Positions 46,186 to 58,534 of a DNA stretch of 64,000 nucleotides are shown here, in pieces (position 1 is the first letter of the stretch; every line of letters begins with the position of its first letter). The position numbers were made by a program, and so were the translations under genes. This DNA comes from Rhexocercosporidium sp. MPI-PUGE-AT-0058 (Eukaryota > Ascomycota > Leotiomycetes > Helotiales). The notes under the pieces were generated by a model that was given only the letters and a program-made list of their open reading frames with translations, searched no databases and was not told the DNA's origin. Location of the stretch: NCBI GenBank assembly GCA_020746875.1, contig JAGTJL010000016.1, positions 868,001-932,000 on the forward strand, read 5' to 3'.

Positions 46186-47841
46186 ATGCCGCCTGGCAAA
46201 TCGAAGGTTCATCTAGGGGATTCCTGGGTGGTTGAAGGCGACGATGATGAAGGCCCCAACTATTCACCCCAAGACGACGAATACAAACCACCACCGCGCA
46301 GAGTAACTCCGCCTCGAAAGTCAACCAGAGGAGGAACCAGGTCACCCGAACCAGAGTTGGTGATGCCGTCATTAGACCTCAACTCTATGGACGGATCTTG
46401 GGCAGACACAACGAGTAGGAGTGCACGGACAAGGGCAAACCAGTCAGCCGAAAGAGTCTTGGAAGCACGGAGAAGGAATACTCGAAGGAGCAGCGATACT
46501 CCTGTGAGACGTGCGAGAATAAAGGACCTGCCAATCGAAGGCCTCCGCGCACATCAAGGCGACAACTCTAACAGCTTTAGAGATATTTTGGAAGTTGCTG
46601 TCGAGCACCTGACTACTATCATGTTCTGGCTTCTGGATGTTCTCACTGGGGCTCTGAAGGTCCTAAAGAAACCGTTGTCATATTTCCTTGCGGTATGGCT
46701 TCTGTTTGGAATCGCCGTTATCGTCCGGAATTTAATCACGAACTCCATCTATGCCTCGATGTCACCACTTTGCCGCATACCCGGAGCTTCTTTGCTAAAT
46801 CTACCATTCTGTCCCGTTCATCGAGTCGATACCAGCCATGGCTCACCCCCACCAGTCGAATTTGACGACTTGATGGCTGTGCAGTCGAAGTTTGAGGATG
46901 TGCTGGAAGAAAGCGCCGGTGGAGTTTCTTTGCCACTAGACATGAAGCGCGGCGAGGCCTCGATTCGGGATCTACGTCAGCTTGTTCGTTACAGCCAACT
47001 GCACTCCAAGTAAGTGACGCGGCCAGCATCGGCCAACATTTTCGGCTCAAGTACTTACTTCACTAGGAATGAACTTGTTCTTGAATTCGACGGGTTTATC
47101 GAGACCGCTCGAATTGCTTCATATGATTTGCAGAAATTTAACAGTCATGTGGGTCGGGCGGTCGACAGCGTCATTGCAACTACGAGATGGACAACTCGGG
47201 TTCTCGACGGTATTCAAGAGAGGGATGGGTCCAGAGGCTCGATCAATGCGTTCATCAACGACCAGTTACTAGCCCCATTCCAGCCCGTCAAGTTCACCGA
47301 GAGCGTCTTACTGGATCAGTATATCCAACATACGCGGATTGTGGAAGAGGAGATTAACAAGCTGATTATCGAGGCCCAGGCCATTCTCATGGTACTCACC
47401 AACCTCGAAGACCGACTGGACGTGATTCACGGAATAGCAACTAGAGACGACATGCACACCAAAGCTCTGAAAGAAGAAATCTTGGCCGAACTGTGGACCA
47501 TGGTTGGAGGAAATCGGGGCAAGCTTAACAAGATGGATAAAAAATTGGGCTTGCTGCAACAAGTGAGCATTTACCGAAAGACCGCCTATGCTCATGTTTC
47601 TGGGACCATTATTCGATTGCAAGCTATGGGAGCCGGTCTAGAGGACCTGCGAGAACGAGTTGGCTCGCCAGAGCTACTACGTGATCGAATTGATATTCCT
47701 CTCGCGGTACACATTGAGAATATTAACAAGGGAGTTGAGAGATTAGAGGAGAGTCGACTGAACGCCAGGAAGCTAGAGGACGAGCATCTGCGAAGGACCT
47801 TAGAGCGTGGTCGTCTTGAAGGTACGATGATTGATGGATAA
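46186..47841 (+). CDS. Membrane protein with C-terminal coiled coils, unknown function
   Basis: Exons 46186-47009 and 47067-47841 sum to 1,599 bp (532 residues). The 57-bp intron (GTAAGT ... TTCACTAG) joins QLHSK to NELVLEF. The open frame extends upstream, but MPPGKSKVHLGDSW is the likely start. Residues 1-130 are charged and disordered with basic clusters (RSARTRANQ, RRRNTRRSS), suggestive of nuclear or DNA contact. A hydrophobic segment (~141-160) is followed by a TM helix (~164-184, LSYFLAVWLLFGIAVIV). The rest is mainly helical with coiled coils (INKLIIEAQAILMVLTNLED; ERLEESRLNARKLEDEHLRR). This layout (basic N-terminus, TM, long helical domain) resembles inner-nuclear-envelope-type proteins of filamentous fungi, but that is inference. 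Confidence 0.78.
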
Positions 47842-48754
47842 GATAACGGATGGTCTGAATTTCTTCTCTTCGGTTAATAGCTTGTTCCCATTTTTGGGAA
47901 GGCTTGGCGCGGGCGGTGGGGGCTTTTTGTTTGGGAATGGATCGGTTCCGGTTTCTTGAGGTTGTTTAGACACTTATGACGAAACGTGTTATGGAGATAC
48001 CCAGGCGGATGAAAGAGATGTATATGAATCACGAGCAGTACCCCCCTTTTTGTTTCCTTTTGTCGTATTGTCAAACCTATTCTGCTGGCATTGTGACAGC
48101 TCCATATCCCGACGGCGTGAACATGTGTTCGACTCACAACAAATTTTGGATCCGCAATGCTTTTGGATGCTGTAAGTGACATTCCAATGATATTTATTTT
48201 GAGCCTCTCATTACATTATCTCGAAAACCTCTTGTCATACTGCTAACCTAAATTTCTATTTGACTCGAATGTGCGGGGAGATTTTTACTGACATGCTGTT
48301 TGATACGGATGCTGATATAGTTCCTTTGGTCTATAATACTCTGGATCAGGAGACGATATCTCTGAAAAGAGTCACCGTAGGTCTTCCAATGTAATGAATT
48401 ACGTTTCTAACATCTGTAGACTGTCATTCGTCTTCGACAACAATAACCTACCTACCCGAGCCCCATTTGTTACAACATATACAACACTACTATCGGATAC
48501 ACCACTGGCGCCTGTAGTCAACACATATCCCAGTATCTCAACTTCGAAGTGCCCAGTGCCTCTCTAACCCAAGAGCCACTTGATTTTCCTGTGAGAAATA
48601 CTCCCCCTCCCTGACCCCCCTACTCATTCCCAGCCCAACTGCGTGAACCGGAAAACAATGCTACTCATTCACACACTTTATCCACCTCCAGCTCTGACCC
48701 TACTACTTATCCAGCTGCTAATCCAAATTAAAGATCCCAAAACAACTACTTCTA
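47842..48754. other. 0.9-kb intergenic region, edge of the core block
   Basis: 3' region of the membrane protein gene and leader of the broken gene that follows. No gene seen. Downstream of here intact multi-exon housekeeping genes stop. Confidence 0.5.
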
Positions 48755-50871
48755 ATGGCATCACAACGCTCTCAGTCGCCCTCTGGAGGACAAAATTCTA
48801 TGCAGCATGCTCTAAAATCTGCTGGAGCAGCGCTTCCAAGGCCTAGCTTCTCGCGCCTAAATGCCCATTATCGGACTCCTACCCTCGTCAATCCCGCGCT
48901 ATCTCCTCCTGTGGTCGCTACACTACCACCGCAACCAAGTCTGAGAAGTAAATGCTTCTGCCGGGATAGTCCACCGCCCTCAGGGGTGGTTAGATGCTGT
49001 CCTTGTGGTGCCAAGAAGAATAAGATACCTTGCCCAAGTGGCTCTGGCACTTCTATCTGCACATCGACGAGTGGAAGTTCTTCGTGGATGGCTTCTTCAT
49101 GTGGAATGAGGAAAAAGTTCTCTACCCGCCAAGTTCTCTGGATGCTGACGGAAAGCGAAAAGAAGCTCACGCGGCTCGTGGAATTTCAAGAAATGTTTGT
49201 CCCATTGCCCGAGATGTCTTGGAGACGTGATGAAAGTCTACATTTCAGCAAGAGCGCAACGGATATCATCAAGAGAATGATGCCAGAGGACAAACCGGCT
49301 GGAATTTTAGGCCCATTATGGCCGGTCGATGTTCCAGTACCTAGCCAAAGCCCGTCAAGCTTAAGTAGACGGACGAATATCCTTCGTCGAATGAAGCATG
49401 GCAAGCAAGACCAAAACCGAATTCACAAGAACCCTAGGGAGGATTACCTCCTCCCAAACTAGGGAGAGAAGTATCACAAAGTCGACATAAGCGTCTGGAT
49501 CGAAAAGATGTGCATAGACGAGGATTGCATGGACTGGAACGATGATTGTTTGACGATTTATGGCTACTCCGCGGCGAGGGTTCTTCAGACGGTCTGTATT
49601 TCGTTGACAAGAATCATGACATCTTGAAGAACACCTATGCATTGAGTTCATGGCCCAAACCTGGAAAAATTGCCATCAAGAAGGAAGGTGGAGATTTTGA
49701 CATCCTGGTCAACCGTCTGCAGCGCGGGAGACTTATCTGGGTATGCCAGGCGAAGAGCGGAAAACCGTCAGCCATAGACATTTCTCGCACTGAGAAATTG
49801 TGGGATGCCAGGACGCTTGTCTTCGATTCGCACCAGCATTCTAGTGCACATATGCCTCTACCCAGGATCTGTCAAGGAAAGAAGCCCGACGACTGGTCTG
49901 CTGGGGAGAAGTCTGGCGCCATGATGGTCAGGGGCAGAATGACACATGCTTTGCAAAAGTTGGTCGAGGAAGGTGAATATGGAGGCTGGCTGGAAATGAC
50001 GATGCAACTCGAGGGTATTATTCGAAAAGGAATGGCTAAGAAAGCTGAAACTTACCGTGACGAGCATTGCGATCGTTGCCGTCATAAGACCACGTTTTGG
50101 AGCACAAAAATGTTAGAGTGTTCGCTCGAGGAGGACTACGCACGGGAATTGGCCTTTTCGGACGTGAGTGTTCTGGACTTAGATCCTGAGGACTTAGATC
50201 TTGTGGACATGGACGCTGCAGCGACTTACTCTTTACTGAGGAAATTGGGCCCAGACCGTTACAGCGGCTTCGTCGACTACGATCCTAAGCGGAAGAACAA
50301 GAAGATTTGCTTCCGTAGCTGTCACGTGAAAGCTTGCACAGCACAATGCAGCATTGATCTGAACAAGATCCGCAAATCTTGGTTTAAGCGCGCACCAAAG
50401 TCTAAACCTGAACCGGTCAAAGAGGAGCAACCAGCCATCTTCAAATTGAAGCCCCGTCGACTCATCAGAACTCGTCCTTGCCCGCCAGGCTGGGAAATAC
50501 ACAGCTACTTCTCCGCGGAATGCAACAGGCAAAGCTGGAACAGCTTCAGATGCACGGATGACAGATGCCCCAAATCATACCCTGGCTGTCCACACGCCTT
50601 CATCAAGCCTGGCCGGTCTTCAAAGGGAGACAACGATCCTTTCAAGGCCTTCCACAGTACCGAGGGCCTGATCTATTGGAAGGACTTGTTTATCCCATCT
50701 TTCGGAGAGAACGAAGACTGGACCGACAACGAAAGACGACGGAAGTATAATGCTTACAAGGAGAATCGAGAGAAGATTTATGAGCAATTCAGGAATACTC
50801 CTGCGCCGCCCGTGAATAATACCTCATCGCCGAAGGTCCCGTGTACAAATCAGCGTCAATCGAAGCAGTAA
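48755..50871 (+). pseudogene. Broken gene of unknown family with several frame changes
   Basis: Protein-like sequence runs through the interval but in alternating frames. Frame A starts at ATG 48755 (MASQRSQSPSGGQ). A possible intron 48948-49024 (GTAAAT ... AATAAG) leads in phase to frame B (WLWHFYLHIDEWKFFVDG). The text returns to frame A near 49140 (LTRLVEFQEMFVPLPEMSW), meets TAG at 49460, continues in A (KYHKVDISVWIEKM), then moves to B by ~49590 and stays open to 50871 (442 codons from ~49546). No introns of normal size and splice sites explain the last changes. The 3' part has Cys/His clusters (HCDRCRHKT; CHVKACTAQC; CTDDRCPKSYPGCPH) suggesting metal binding. Family not recognised. It is either a pseudogene, a gene with unusual introns, or a stretch with indel errors. 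Confidence 0.5.
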
Positions 50872-51847
50872 GCTCGGGAACTCCCTTCGGCCTCGTCCTC
50901 ATCGATGATTCGAGCCGTTCCCGGAAATCCCGTTACCACCAAAGCGAGCTCTGCGGGAACAATCAAAGCTCCAGCTCGGGAGTAAGTAGCTCCATTCAAC
51001 GTCGCCTGAATTCAAGCTATTGCCGTTCAGAAGCCACAATCACAGCTATCAGCCCAAAGCGATACTTTATCTTCTCAATCTTTCCCAAAAGTAATAAGTA
51101 GATAACCCCTTTAGCAACTGCTCTAGATCCTGTTGACTGAAACGCCTGTTCTTTCAAAACCTTGTCTTTGCCATTTGTGTCTTTATCTAATGTCTATCTA
51201 CTATTTAATATCTGTTTGCCTGCCATGCGTAACCGGCTTGTTGTAATTTGTTGGTTTCTTCTTACGGGAAGGAAATTTAATGGACGGCGGAGGAAGGTGG
51301 TTATGGTGGAGATGTCATGAGATATCTACGATAAATTCGTCATTTGTATGGAATATGTACCTGGTGGTTAGATTGCATCCTCATTTTGATTAGAAAAATG
51401 GTGGTATTAATAGGGTAAAGAAATTTTAATATAATACACTGACTTGTCTTCGAATTCTCATCACTGTGCCTTGCACTGTGCCTGGCAGTACTGTGAACAG
51501 CAGGTAGGCATCCTAACGATGCCGCCTTCTAATCCTACCTTTGTATCGCCTGCCGGCCAGGAATCTACCCCAATATTTCATCTCTCTGCGTAAATCAATA
51601 CTTGCTTCTGTTTACGCAAGTCATGAGCCGCAATTGCGACATTTGTGCCAAGTAACGAACTAGAGTATCATAATTTAAGCGAGACCGCAAGGTCAACAAA
51701 CACTTGTTCTCTCGAAGCAATGCAGGGAAGGAGCTGAACGCGAAGTGGGTGAACCAAACTGTAATGAAGACAACGCTTCAATGAAGTGGGATATGGTGTC
51801 ATGCATTTCATCATGCAACGTCTGGTGCTACTGCGCTTTCTTAGCTT
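50872..51847. other. 1-kb intergenic region
   Basis: AT-rich near 51380-51440. No gene seen before the tandem-repeat array. Confidence 0.5.
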
Positions 51848-52569
51848 ACCTGACTTACACTACCGAGGTCTACTTGGTACCAAGGTACTCGTTCCCACCG
51901 ATATCACAACCAATTTCCCCCCCAAGTGCTGTTCCTGGTATGCTGCACATCTAATAATTTGCCAAGAGAATTATTTGTCGCTAATAGCAGATTGGTTAGC
52001 AGTTGAAAATTGTTCCTGAATTGATGCACATCGATTACATTGCCAAGAAATCTACCCATGACCTAAATTCCCACGCTCAGAAGCTAGCAGACTGTTCCTG
52101 AATTGCTGCGCATCTGAGACCTTGCCAAGCAAGCCTTAAATGATAGGAACTTCTCTCTGGCTAAGCACTAGACCAATAATTGTGGAATCCGGGCTGTTGT
52201 ACATGCCATGTCTGCAGGATAACCTAATCCAACGCACAAGTGTCTAAGCTAGGACTTGATAATGTGTGCCTGGATTGCTGCAAGTCTAATAAAATGTAAA
52301 GAGAAATATAATTCCAACGGAAAACCATATGCTAGGTGCTTGTTCCTGGAGTGTTGCACAGATCACTTTCTGCCAAGCAACCTACTCATTGACTAGAGCG
52401 TCGAACGTAAAACCCTGGACCAACGTTCCTGGACTGTTGCATATCGAGTTGGAGACTAAGCAGTCTAGTTATAACCTAGGGAGTAAAGCGAGAAGTTGGT
52501 TCCTGGTTCCTGGAGCGTTGTACGCAAGAGAAAAATGTTCTGCAGGAAACGAGTCTGTTCGAATGTACA
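51848..52569. repeat. Diverged ~82-bp tandem repeat array, eight (perhaps nine) units
   Basis: The motif GTTCCTGGANTGNTGCACAT, often followed about 10 bases later by TTGCCAAG, recurs with near-constant spacing. Unit starts are ~51931, 52012, 52094, 52182 (weak), 52264 (partial), 52342, 52425 and 52506; a weak unit may start at ~51848. Spacings are 81, 82, 88, 82, 78, 83 and 81 bp. A CTAG-containing patch recurs late in most units. The best-conserved part is the first ~30 bases; the rest is heavily diverged, so the array is old. It ends where the HET-domain gene's stop codon begins. Confidence 0.8.
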
Positions 52570-54825
52570 TCAGATCAAGTCCAATTCCATGATCGTGGAT
52601 GATTGATGGTCCATCGTTTCTTTCGGAACATCCAAGACACCAATGCGCTCGTAGGCTCCGGATATATTAGATCGAAGGATCAGAGCGCAGATGTACTCTG
52701 AATTATCTCCAGGGCTTTGATCCTCTGCATCGGAAGCTTCGATTGTCTTGCCGATAGTCAAGCAGTGGATAAAATACCCATCATACGTTATTAATTCGTT
52801 GTTCTCGGTGTGTAAAACATCAAGGTTAAAATCGCTAGTCGATATCAACACAAAGTCATTGTCAACATCACCATCGAAAAGCAGGACGGCGTCCTTGCCT
52901 TGGGAGTCTCCTTGGTCTCGCTTGCACATAATCGCAGAGACGACTGCTCCTTTGACCCTCAACACTCCATTCGCACAATCAGTCGACATTGCAGCATCGG
53001 ATGAGAGATTGGTCTCCAGAATCCGTAGTCTCTTGTCTCCAGCGAAAAAATCGTCATGGCCAGCAGGAAAGACGATTCCTACTTCCTCGGTATTCAAGAT
53101 CAGGTTTGCCCACGGCCAGGTTGGAGCGAAGGCAGTCTCATGTCTCCTCGTCAGAATGCTCGACAAAGTGTCTGTAGGCCATGGCCTCGTAATATGCCAC
53201 AGCAGACCCCTAGCGATATCTCCTTTCCACAAACCTGCGAGATAGTCATCACCAAGCTCTGATTGGAATACAGTAGCAACACCAATCAAGGCTATCAACC
53301 TATCCGATTGTTGAGTGAGGCTCAAGCGAGAGAATTCTTCGACAACTTTGAACCATTTATCAAACTTCTCTTTGAAATTTGGGCCTTGAGTAGCGGCATG
53401 ACCTGAAAAATGACTTTCTTGACTGGGATGAAAGGTTACTGAATCGAGACCAGAACATTCGCAGCGGAGACCACTCTTGCACTCTAAAATCACCTCCGAC
53501 GGATGGAAATGGAGAGTTCTTGGGGCCAGGTAACGCTCTTGGAACACCCAGGCACGCGAGAGGAGAGGGACCAAATCTCCTTTCGGGAACGAAGAATAGT
53601 GCTTAATATGCGTACTGTATCGGTGATGAATGTGCTCAAATGATGGTCGCACATATATATCTGGCCGGCTTTTACAAGTCGGTTTGATCAGAATGGGCTT
53701 GACACTCGATTTTTGAGAGCCACACACGATGGTCCTTGGCGACAAGCAGCCTCCCCGACCATCAGCAGAGCCAGTTGCTGCGATATTGAGGTAGCTGTTC
53801 GAGTAGATACTAGCCATGCGAGCAGATTCCTGTTTCCAGTCAACACTGTCATCTTGAATGATGCAGAGGGCATCGATCCAGAGATATCGAACGCCTAAGG
53901 CTTGGGCGATTCCCAGAGCATCCTGAAAAGTCCTCAGTAGAGATTCCCATGTGATGTGCTTCATCCTAGCATCCAGAGAGTCTTTTCTTGTCTGAATGAA
54001 TTGGAGTTTACCCCAACAGTGACTGAGTGTCATGAATTGATTCGTTTCACAGACGCTGGTTCGTGTATCGACGAGGACGATTGACTTGTCGTCTTGAGGC
54101 TCAATATCTAGTACGCGAGATGGAAGTTGCGATATAGCACTTTTCTGGAGGTTGCAATAGGGGTGGTTTTCATCGCAATTTCGGATCCAGTCGAGGAATT
54201 CTCCGGAGCATTGCTCCAGTGTAAGTGCAGTTGGAACAGCTTTGCCGGTCCTGAAAGCAAGCCATTTAGGATCTGAACTCGCATTCTCTGATTGCCATAC
54301 TCAATATTCTCATCGCAATATTATCTATGAATAGCTTCATCCTTTGATCGTATGATATTGCAGTCGAACATCAAATTTCTCAAAGTCTTCATGACTAGAT
54401 ACCTTGACTTCTGGTGGACAATCAGGCTGCACAATGATATGACCACGAAGAGGATCGGGCAGGTTGGCGAGAAGGTGGCTCATCAGAGTTAGGCTATCGT
54501 GGAGTATTTGACAGAATGAGCATCCTCCATCAGAGCTGTCTTTACTGCATTGTAGGACGTTCAGTAAGTGATATGAGTTGAGAGTAGAAAGTGCCAGGCG
54601 GACAGTTTCAAATTGGGGAACTACTGAAGGTTTGTGACTTAACAGCCCGAATCAACGAAAAAGTCGCCGCCCATGGTCAGATAAAATTTGAAGGTATACA
54701 TACAGTTCTTTCGGATCAAACAATAGAGAGTACTCAGTCATCAGATTGTCTTTCATAGCGAGCTGCCAGCCATCTTGAGTGTATTCGAGATTCAGGCAAA
54801 CGAGGCAAACACTGGAGGAATACAT
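52570..54825 (-). CDS. HET-domain (heterokaryon incompatibility) protein
   Basis: The 487-codon 3' part (52570-54033) opens MTLSHCWGKLQFIQTRKDSL and contains LGVRYLWIDALCIIQDD and ESARMASIYSNSYLNIAATG: the three HET blocks in order. The frame continues upstream of that ATG (SGEFLDWIRNCDENHPYC, LPSRVLDIE), so the true start is further 5'. Probable 5' exons are 54704-54825 (MYSSSVCLVCLNLEY, C-x2-C) and from 54637 down to about 54403 (GGCSFCQILHDSL), joined by a 66-bp intron. The link from there to ENASSDPKWLAFRTGKAVPT (~54285) could not be resolved with normal splice sites and may hide an intron or a frameshift. HET proteins trigger programmed cell death on contact with non-self; the HET core here looks intact. 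A TATATATA box lies just upstream of 54825. Confidence 0.85.
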
Positions 54826-56812
54826 CCTACTCGGACCGTCGAGCAGTATATATAAAAGCCTGCCCCGCAAAATATTCTACCTGAAATCAACTCAAAAATA
54901 TTTTAGCAGCTGTAGCTTATTCATTTTGAAAAAGAGAAGGGAGCTTCTTTTACTTGTAGTAAGTGGTTGGGAGGACGTCGCCCGGCTCATGAGTTACTGC
55001 GTCAGCCTTGGGCAGCAGTGCATATCAGGGTAACCGCCAGAACGCCGTGAGATCTACATTTTCAGTTCTTAAGTAAGATACTGAGTCTCCATTTCTTATG
55101 TATTGTTGCGGAACAGCCTTCACATCAATATTCCAACTTATCGAGATCTTGGAGCTGATACAAATTTCTACCCAACCAGACTTGTGCGAAAACCCCGAAG
55201 CAATATATCGTCTGTGCAACCACGCTTTGTTCTCTGTTTCTTGAAGCAGCTTCTGAGCATACCTTTCAAGCACTACATATCAAAATACTCTTCTCTTTAG
55301 AAACGTTCCATGGCAATGAATTGAGACTGAGTTGCACTTTTTCCCGGTCAACCTACCTTGGAGAGACGCACCCACCCACGCCCAGTCAATAATAGAAATC
55401 ACTATCAGACAGTCCCTGAAGACTTCATTTGAGGCGCCAACTGCGATTCTTGTGTGTTCTTCCCAGATGAGATAGTGTTCCCATTTTGAAGTACCTAGTA
55501 GGAGAACTATCAACAATAGCGGGGCATCCTGGCTTGGTCCATGAGATGGGTGAGAGTCGCCTGTATTTTTACCGGCCGTAACTATTTCTCTGCAGCAACA
55601 GGAGTTCCATGTAATATATGAGTTGAAACAGGCTGTCGATTACTAAAGAGCTGCCAACCATTGTATTATGGCAAGCTCATCAAGAATAACCCGAAGGTTC
55701 TTTCAGTGGGGGATCAAAAAATGCTTCACCGTCGCCTCAACCTCACCACTTTCAAGCAGGCAGTTGGAAAGTTTCTCTAGAACATCAAATTCCTAGATGG
55801 CATGATTGTACCCGAACTGTTGCATATTTTATCATATGCCAATAATAGCTAAAGATGTTCAGTAGAAGCTAGAACAGTAGATTACACACTAGACCTTCAA
55901 TTGCATTTTATTACGTGTGTTACAGCGTTGCTTAGTTATATTTTCTCTTAGGCGAAGATACACCTGACTGAATCCAGAACTTGGCCTTTCGTTTTTGCAA
56001 TTGTGCTCGCTGCAGATAGAATTCTTAGAGAGCTCATGAGGACATGTATCTCTACAGACACAACTTCTCATGCACCAAATATTTTCCTCCTTCCATCTCC
56101 CTCCAGACCGCAGTCGAGAAGCCTGTATGAACCATTTCACTTATCAATTGCACAGCCTCTTAAATTGATTGGCAGCCGACGTACATGAAAAGTAATGAAA
56201 CAGTGTTTATTATGTGGTGATTCCATCCAAAGGTAGCATTTCCTACTGTTCGCTCAATTCTGTCAAGTGACGTGGTAACGATAATCTACTGAGGCTATGT
56301 ATTACCAAGGCTGGACGGACTAAGTGCAAGCCATGTTCAATTCAAATATCAAACGAAATTTTGATTTGATTCTACGTTTTCTACGTGCTAGCTAATAGTA
56401 ATTTGTTTATCTAAGTAGAGGTTCTAGTGAGAATATAGCTTCGATGAGGGGGAGGTGGGCTCTACGCGTGCTAGCCTGTGGGCGTAGAGACTCGGTGAAC
56501 ACGTAAATCATTTCGTCGATTGCGAAGTTTCCTCTCTGGAGCTCGTTGAATAGTACTATGATACGATCCTGCTATATCAATAGAAAGTCTATTCCAAACT
56601 ACGACGAAAATTGGAATTGATTGAAGTCGGCATTTTTAAACCTATCAAGTAGCTTGTATTTTGCGAATCTGAATTCAAACCGTCTAAATAACATACGTAC
56701 GCTTCTTCTCAACCAACTTTTCCCAGCTGCGACTAGATCTAAACAAGGTATTGTGTTTGAATTTGCATGAAGTACCGCATCGCTCATTCAAGCACCTGTG
56801 ACCGTAAATGTC
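54826..56812. other. 2-kb intergenic region
   Basis: AT-rich spacer between the HET gene and the broken zinc-finger gene. Short open frames only; none shows a family motif. Confidence 0.45.
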
Positions 56813-58534
56813 TTAAGCCTGGTTGAGGGATTCGACAGGTTCGCTATTCTGGTGCTTTAGAATATGATTCTGGCTTGCTTTGGAGTTGCTCAACTCGTCG
56901 GGGCAGAATAGACAGGTGGTATGATACCGGTCCGTTATTTGTATCAAATGATCAGCTTCAAGATAATCTGCCCAAAATTTCGAAGACTTAAGAGCGCTCG
57001 AGTCGATATTGTGCTCCTGATGTAAATGCTTTGGTAAATTGCTCCGATAATGCTCGGATTCAAACACCTCGAAGCACTGAGTCCCATTCACGTCTATGAA
57101 GGGGCACAATACGGCGTGTGTTGGGAAATGTGTGAGATAGTGCTTGCGCTGTTGTACAGAACCAGTTATTCGTTTCTTTCGAGTACAGTCCTTGACGTAG
57201 CACTTCCTCGGTATGCCAGGTGTCTGGGTGGTATTCGACTGCAGAGATGGGGCTAGCGATGGAGCCCGCCCGATCTGTTCGGAATGCAACTTCTTTCTCT
57301 TTGTTCCCCGAGCCGTTTTGGTAGACTTCTTTGGCCGCCCACTTGGCAGCGACTCAATGGTACTTGTTCACAGGGCAGAGTCGCTACTTTCCTCCTCTCT
57401 AATTATGCTTTCCTCCGTCGCGTCATACGTCAACACAGCAGCTCGCAACTGCCAGCCAAGTCCAGCATATAAGCCATCGCCGATGTCTACGATTTCTTTT
57501 GCTTTTGTCTCATCATACCATTCCTCTTTCAAAATGCCGATTATGACATTGAAATTGGCAATATAATTTGGCCGGGCTCCGCCAACAGGGGGCACTGTGT
57601 AATGCAGATAGAAGCGCTTGATCTTTTGTTGTATCGTATCTCCTTTGTCAATTAAGTCCTCCTCCGTCTCGTTCTGTATTTCTTGCAAGACGATTTGGCG
57701 CAATTTTCTCAAAAGCGGCTTGCTTTTTGCAATGCATTCTATTGGGGTAGCGATTCCAAGGGCTTGTATCTGGCTTCGTGGGGTTGAGCTGGGCACAGCG
57801 GCTCCAGTGGGCTTGGCAGATAGTTGGGAGAAAGTATGTTGCGAATGTTCATCCTGTCCAGCATCATCCTCGAACACACCATCGCCATCTTCGATCGAGA
57901 TGCGTCGAGTATGTGGCCCAGGTTTGGTTGGAAGGTCGGCCCTGTGATGTTCGGAATCGGGATGTTTGTCTAATGGAGAGGTCGAACTCGGAGTAGGAGG
58001 GGTATTGTTTTGGATAGGTGGGACGATGTCTGACATGGATCGAAACATCAGCATCTGAGTTCAAAGGTCGACAAGGATGAGCGATGACGAAGAATGGAAT
58101 CTGTATACCTTGGAAATTGGTTCGCTGTCAGATACTCTAGACGGATACCCATCTCCATTTCTACTGGTTTTCCCGTATCCAGCCCCGCAGTTTGTTGATC
58201 CCTTTCGCTGTGGATTCCAACGCCAATGCCGATCGATGGGAATGCCTCGTTAGTTGGTAAGAATCTGCGAGAGATGGTTGCGGACTTGGTGGATTGGATT
58301 TCGAAGTTCTGGAGCCAAGACTTGGCCCTGTGAAGCTGGAGTAAAGCTCACATGAGCAAAATCTTCTTCTGTAAAAGGTGGGGGAGGATTCGCTGCTAAT
58401 ATCTCCTCGATTCGTTCCAGAGAGTAGTCATTCTGGCTGTCGAATTCGCTGTTTTCGTTGTAGTGATGGAGTACGTGGGCGAGTTGAGAGACGGGTGAGA
58501 TCACCGCCGCCAGAGCTGATTGTGGCTGATGCAT
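56813..58534 (-). pseudogene. Broken zinc-finger / AT-hook protein gene
   Basis: Three protein-like blocks lie in order on the minus strand. Block 1 (58534-58250) starts MHQPQSALAAVISPVSQ and ends in a stop at LSQILTN, while another frame continues at once with NEAFPSIGIGVGIHSERD to about 58110, implying a frameshift near 58260. Block 2 (58054-57368) begins MSDIVPPIQNN and ends at TGA (57368-57370). Directly after that TGA the same frame stays open for 26 codons, including GRPKKSTKTARG (AT-hook-like), into block 3 (to 56813), which has three C2H2-like units (CYVKDC...HYLTH, CPFIDVNGTQC...HLHQEH, CLFCPDE...HILKH). The order suggests one ancestral gene for a DNA-binding protein, now broken. The TGA alone could be read-through or two genes; the upstream frameshift argues for decay. 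Family not recognised. Confidence 0.5.

Noticed and set aside
48948..49024. Cys-rich segment CFCRDSPPPSGVVRCCPCG as a zinc domain
   Set aside because: The segment coincides with a plausible intron that joins the flanking frames, so it is more likely noncoding.
55025..55516. Two minus-strand frames upstream of the HET gene
   Set aside because: Short, unmotivated, AT-rich; no link to the HET 5' exons.
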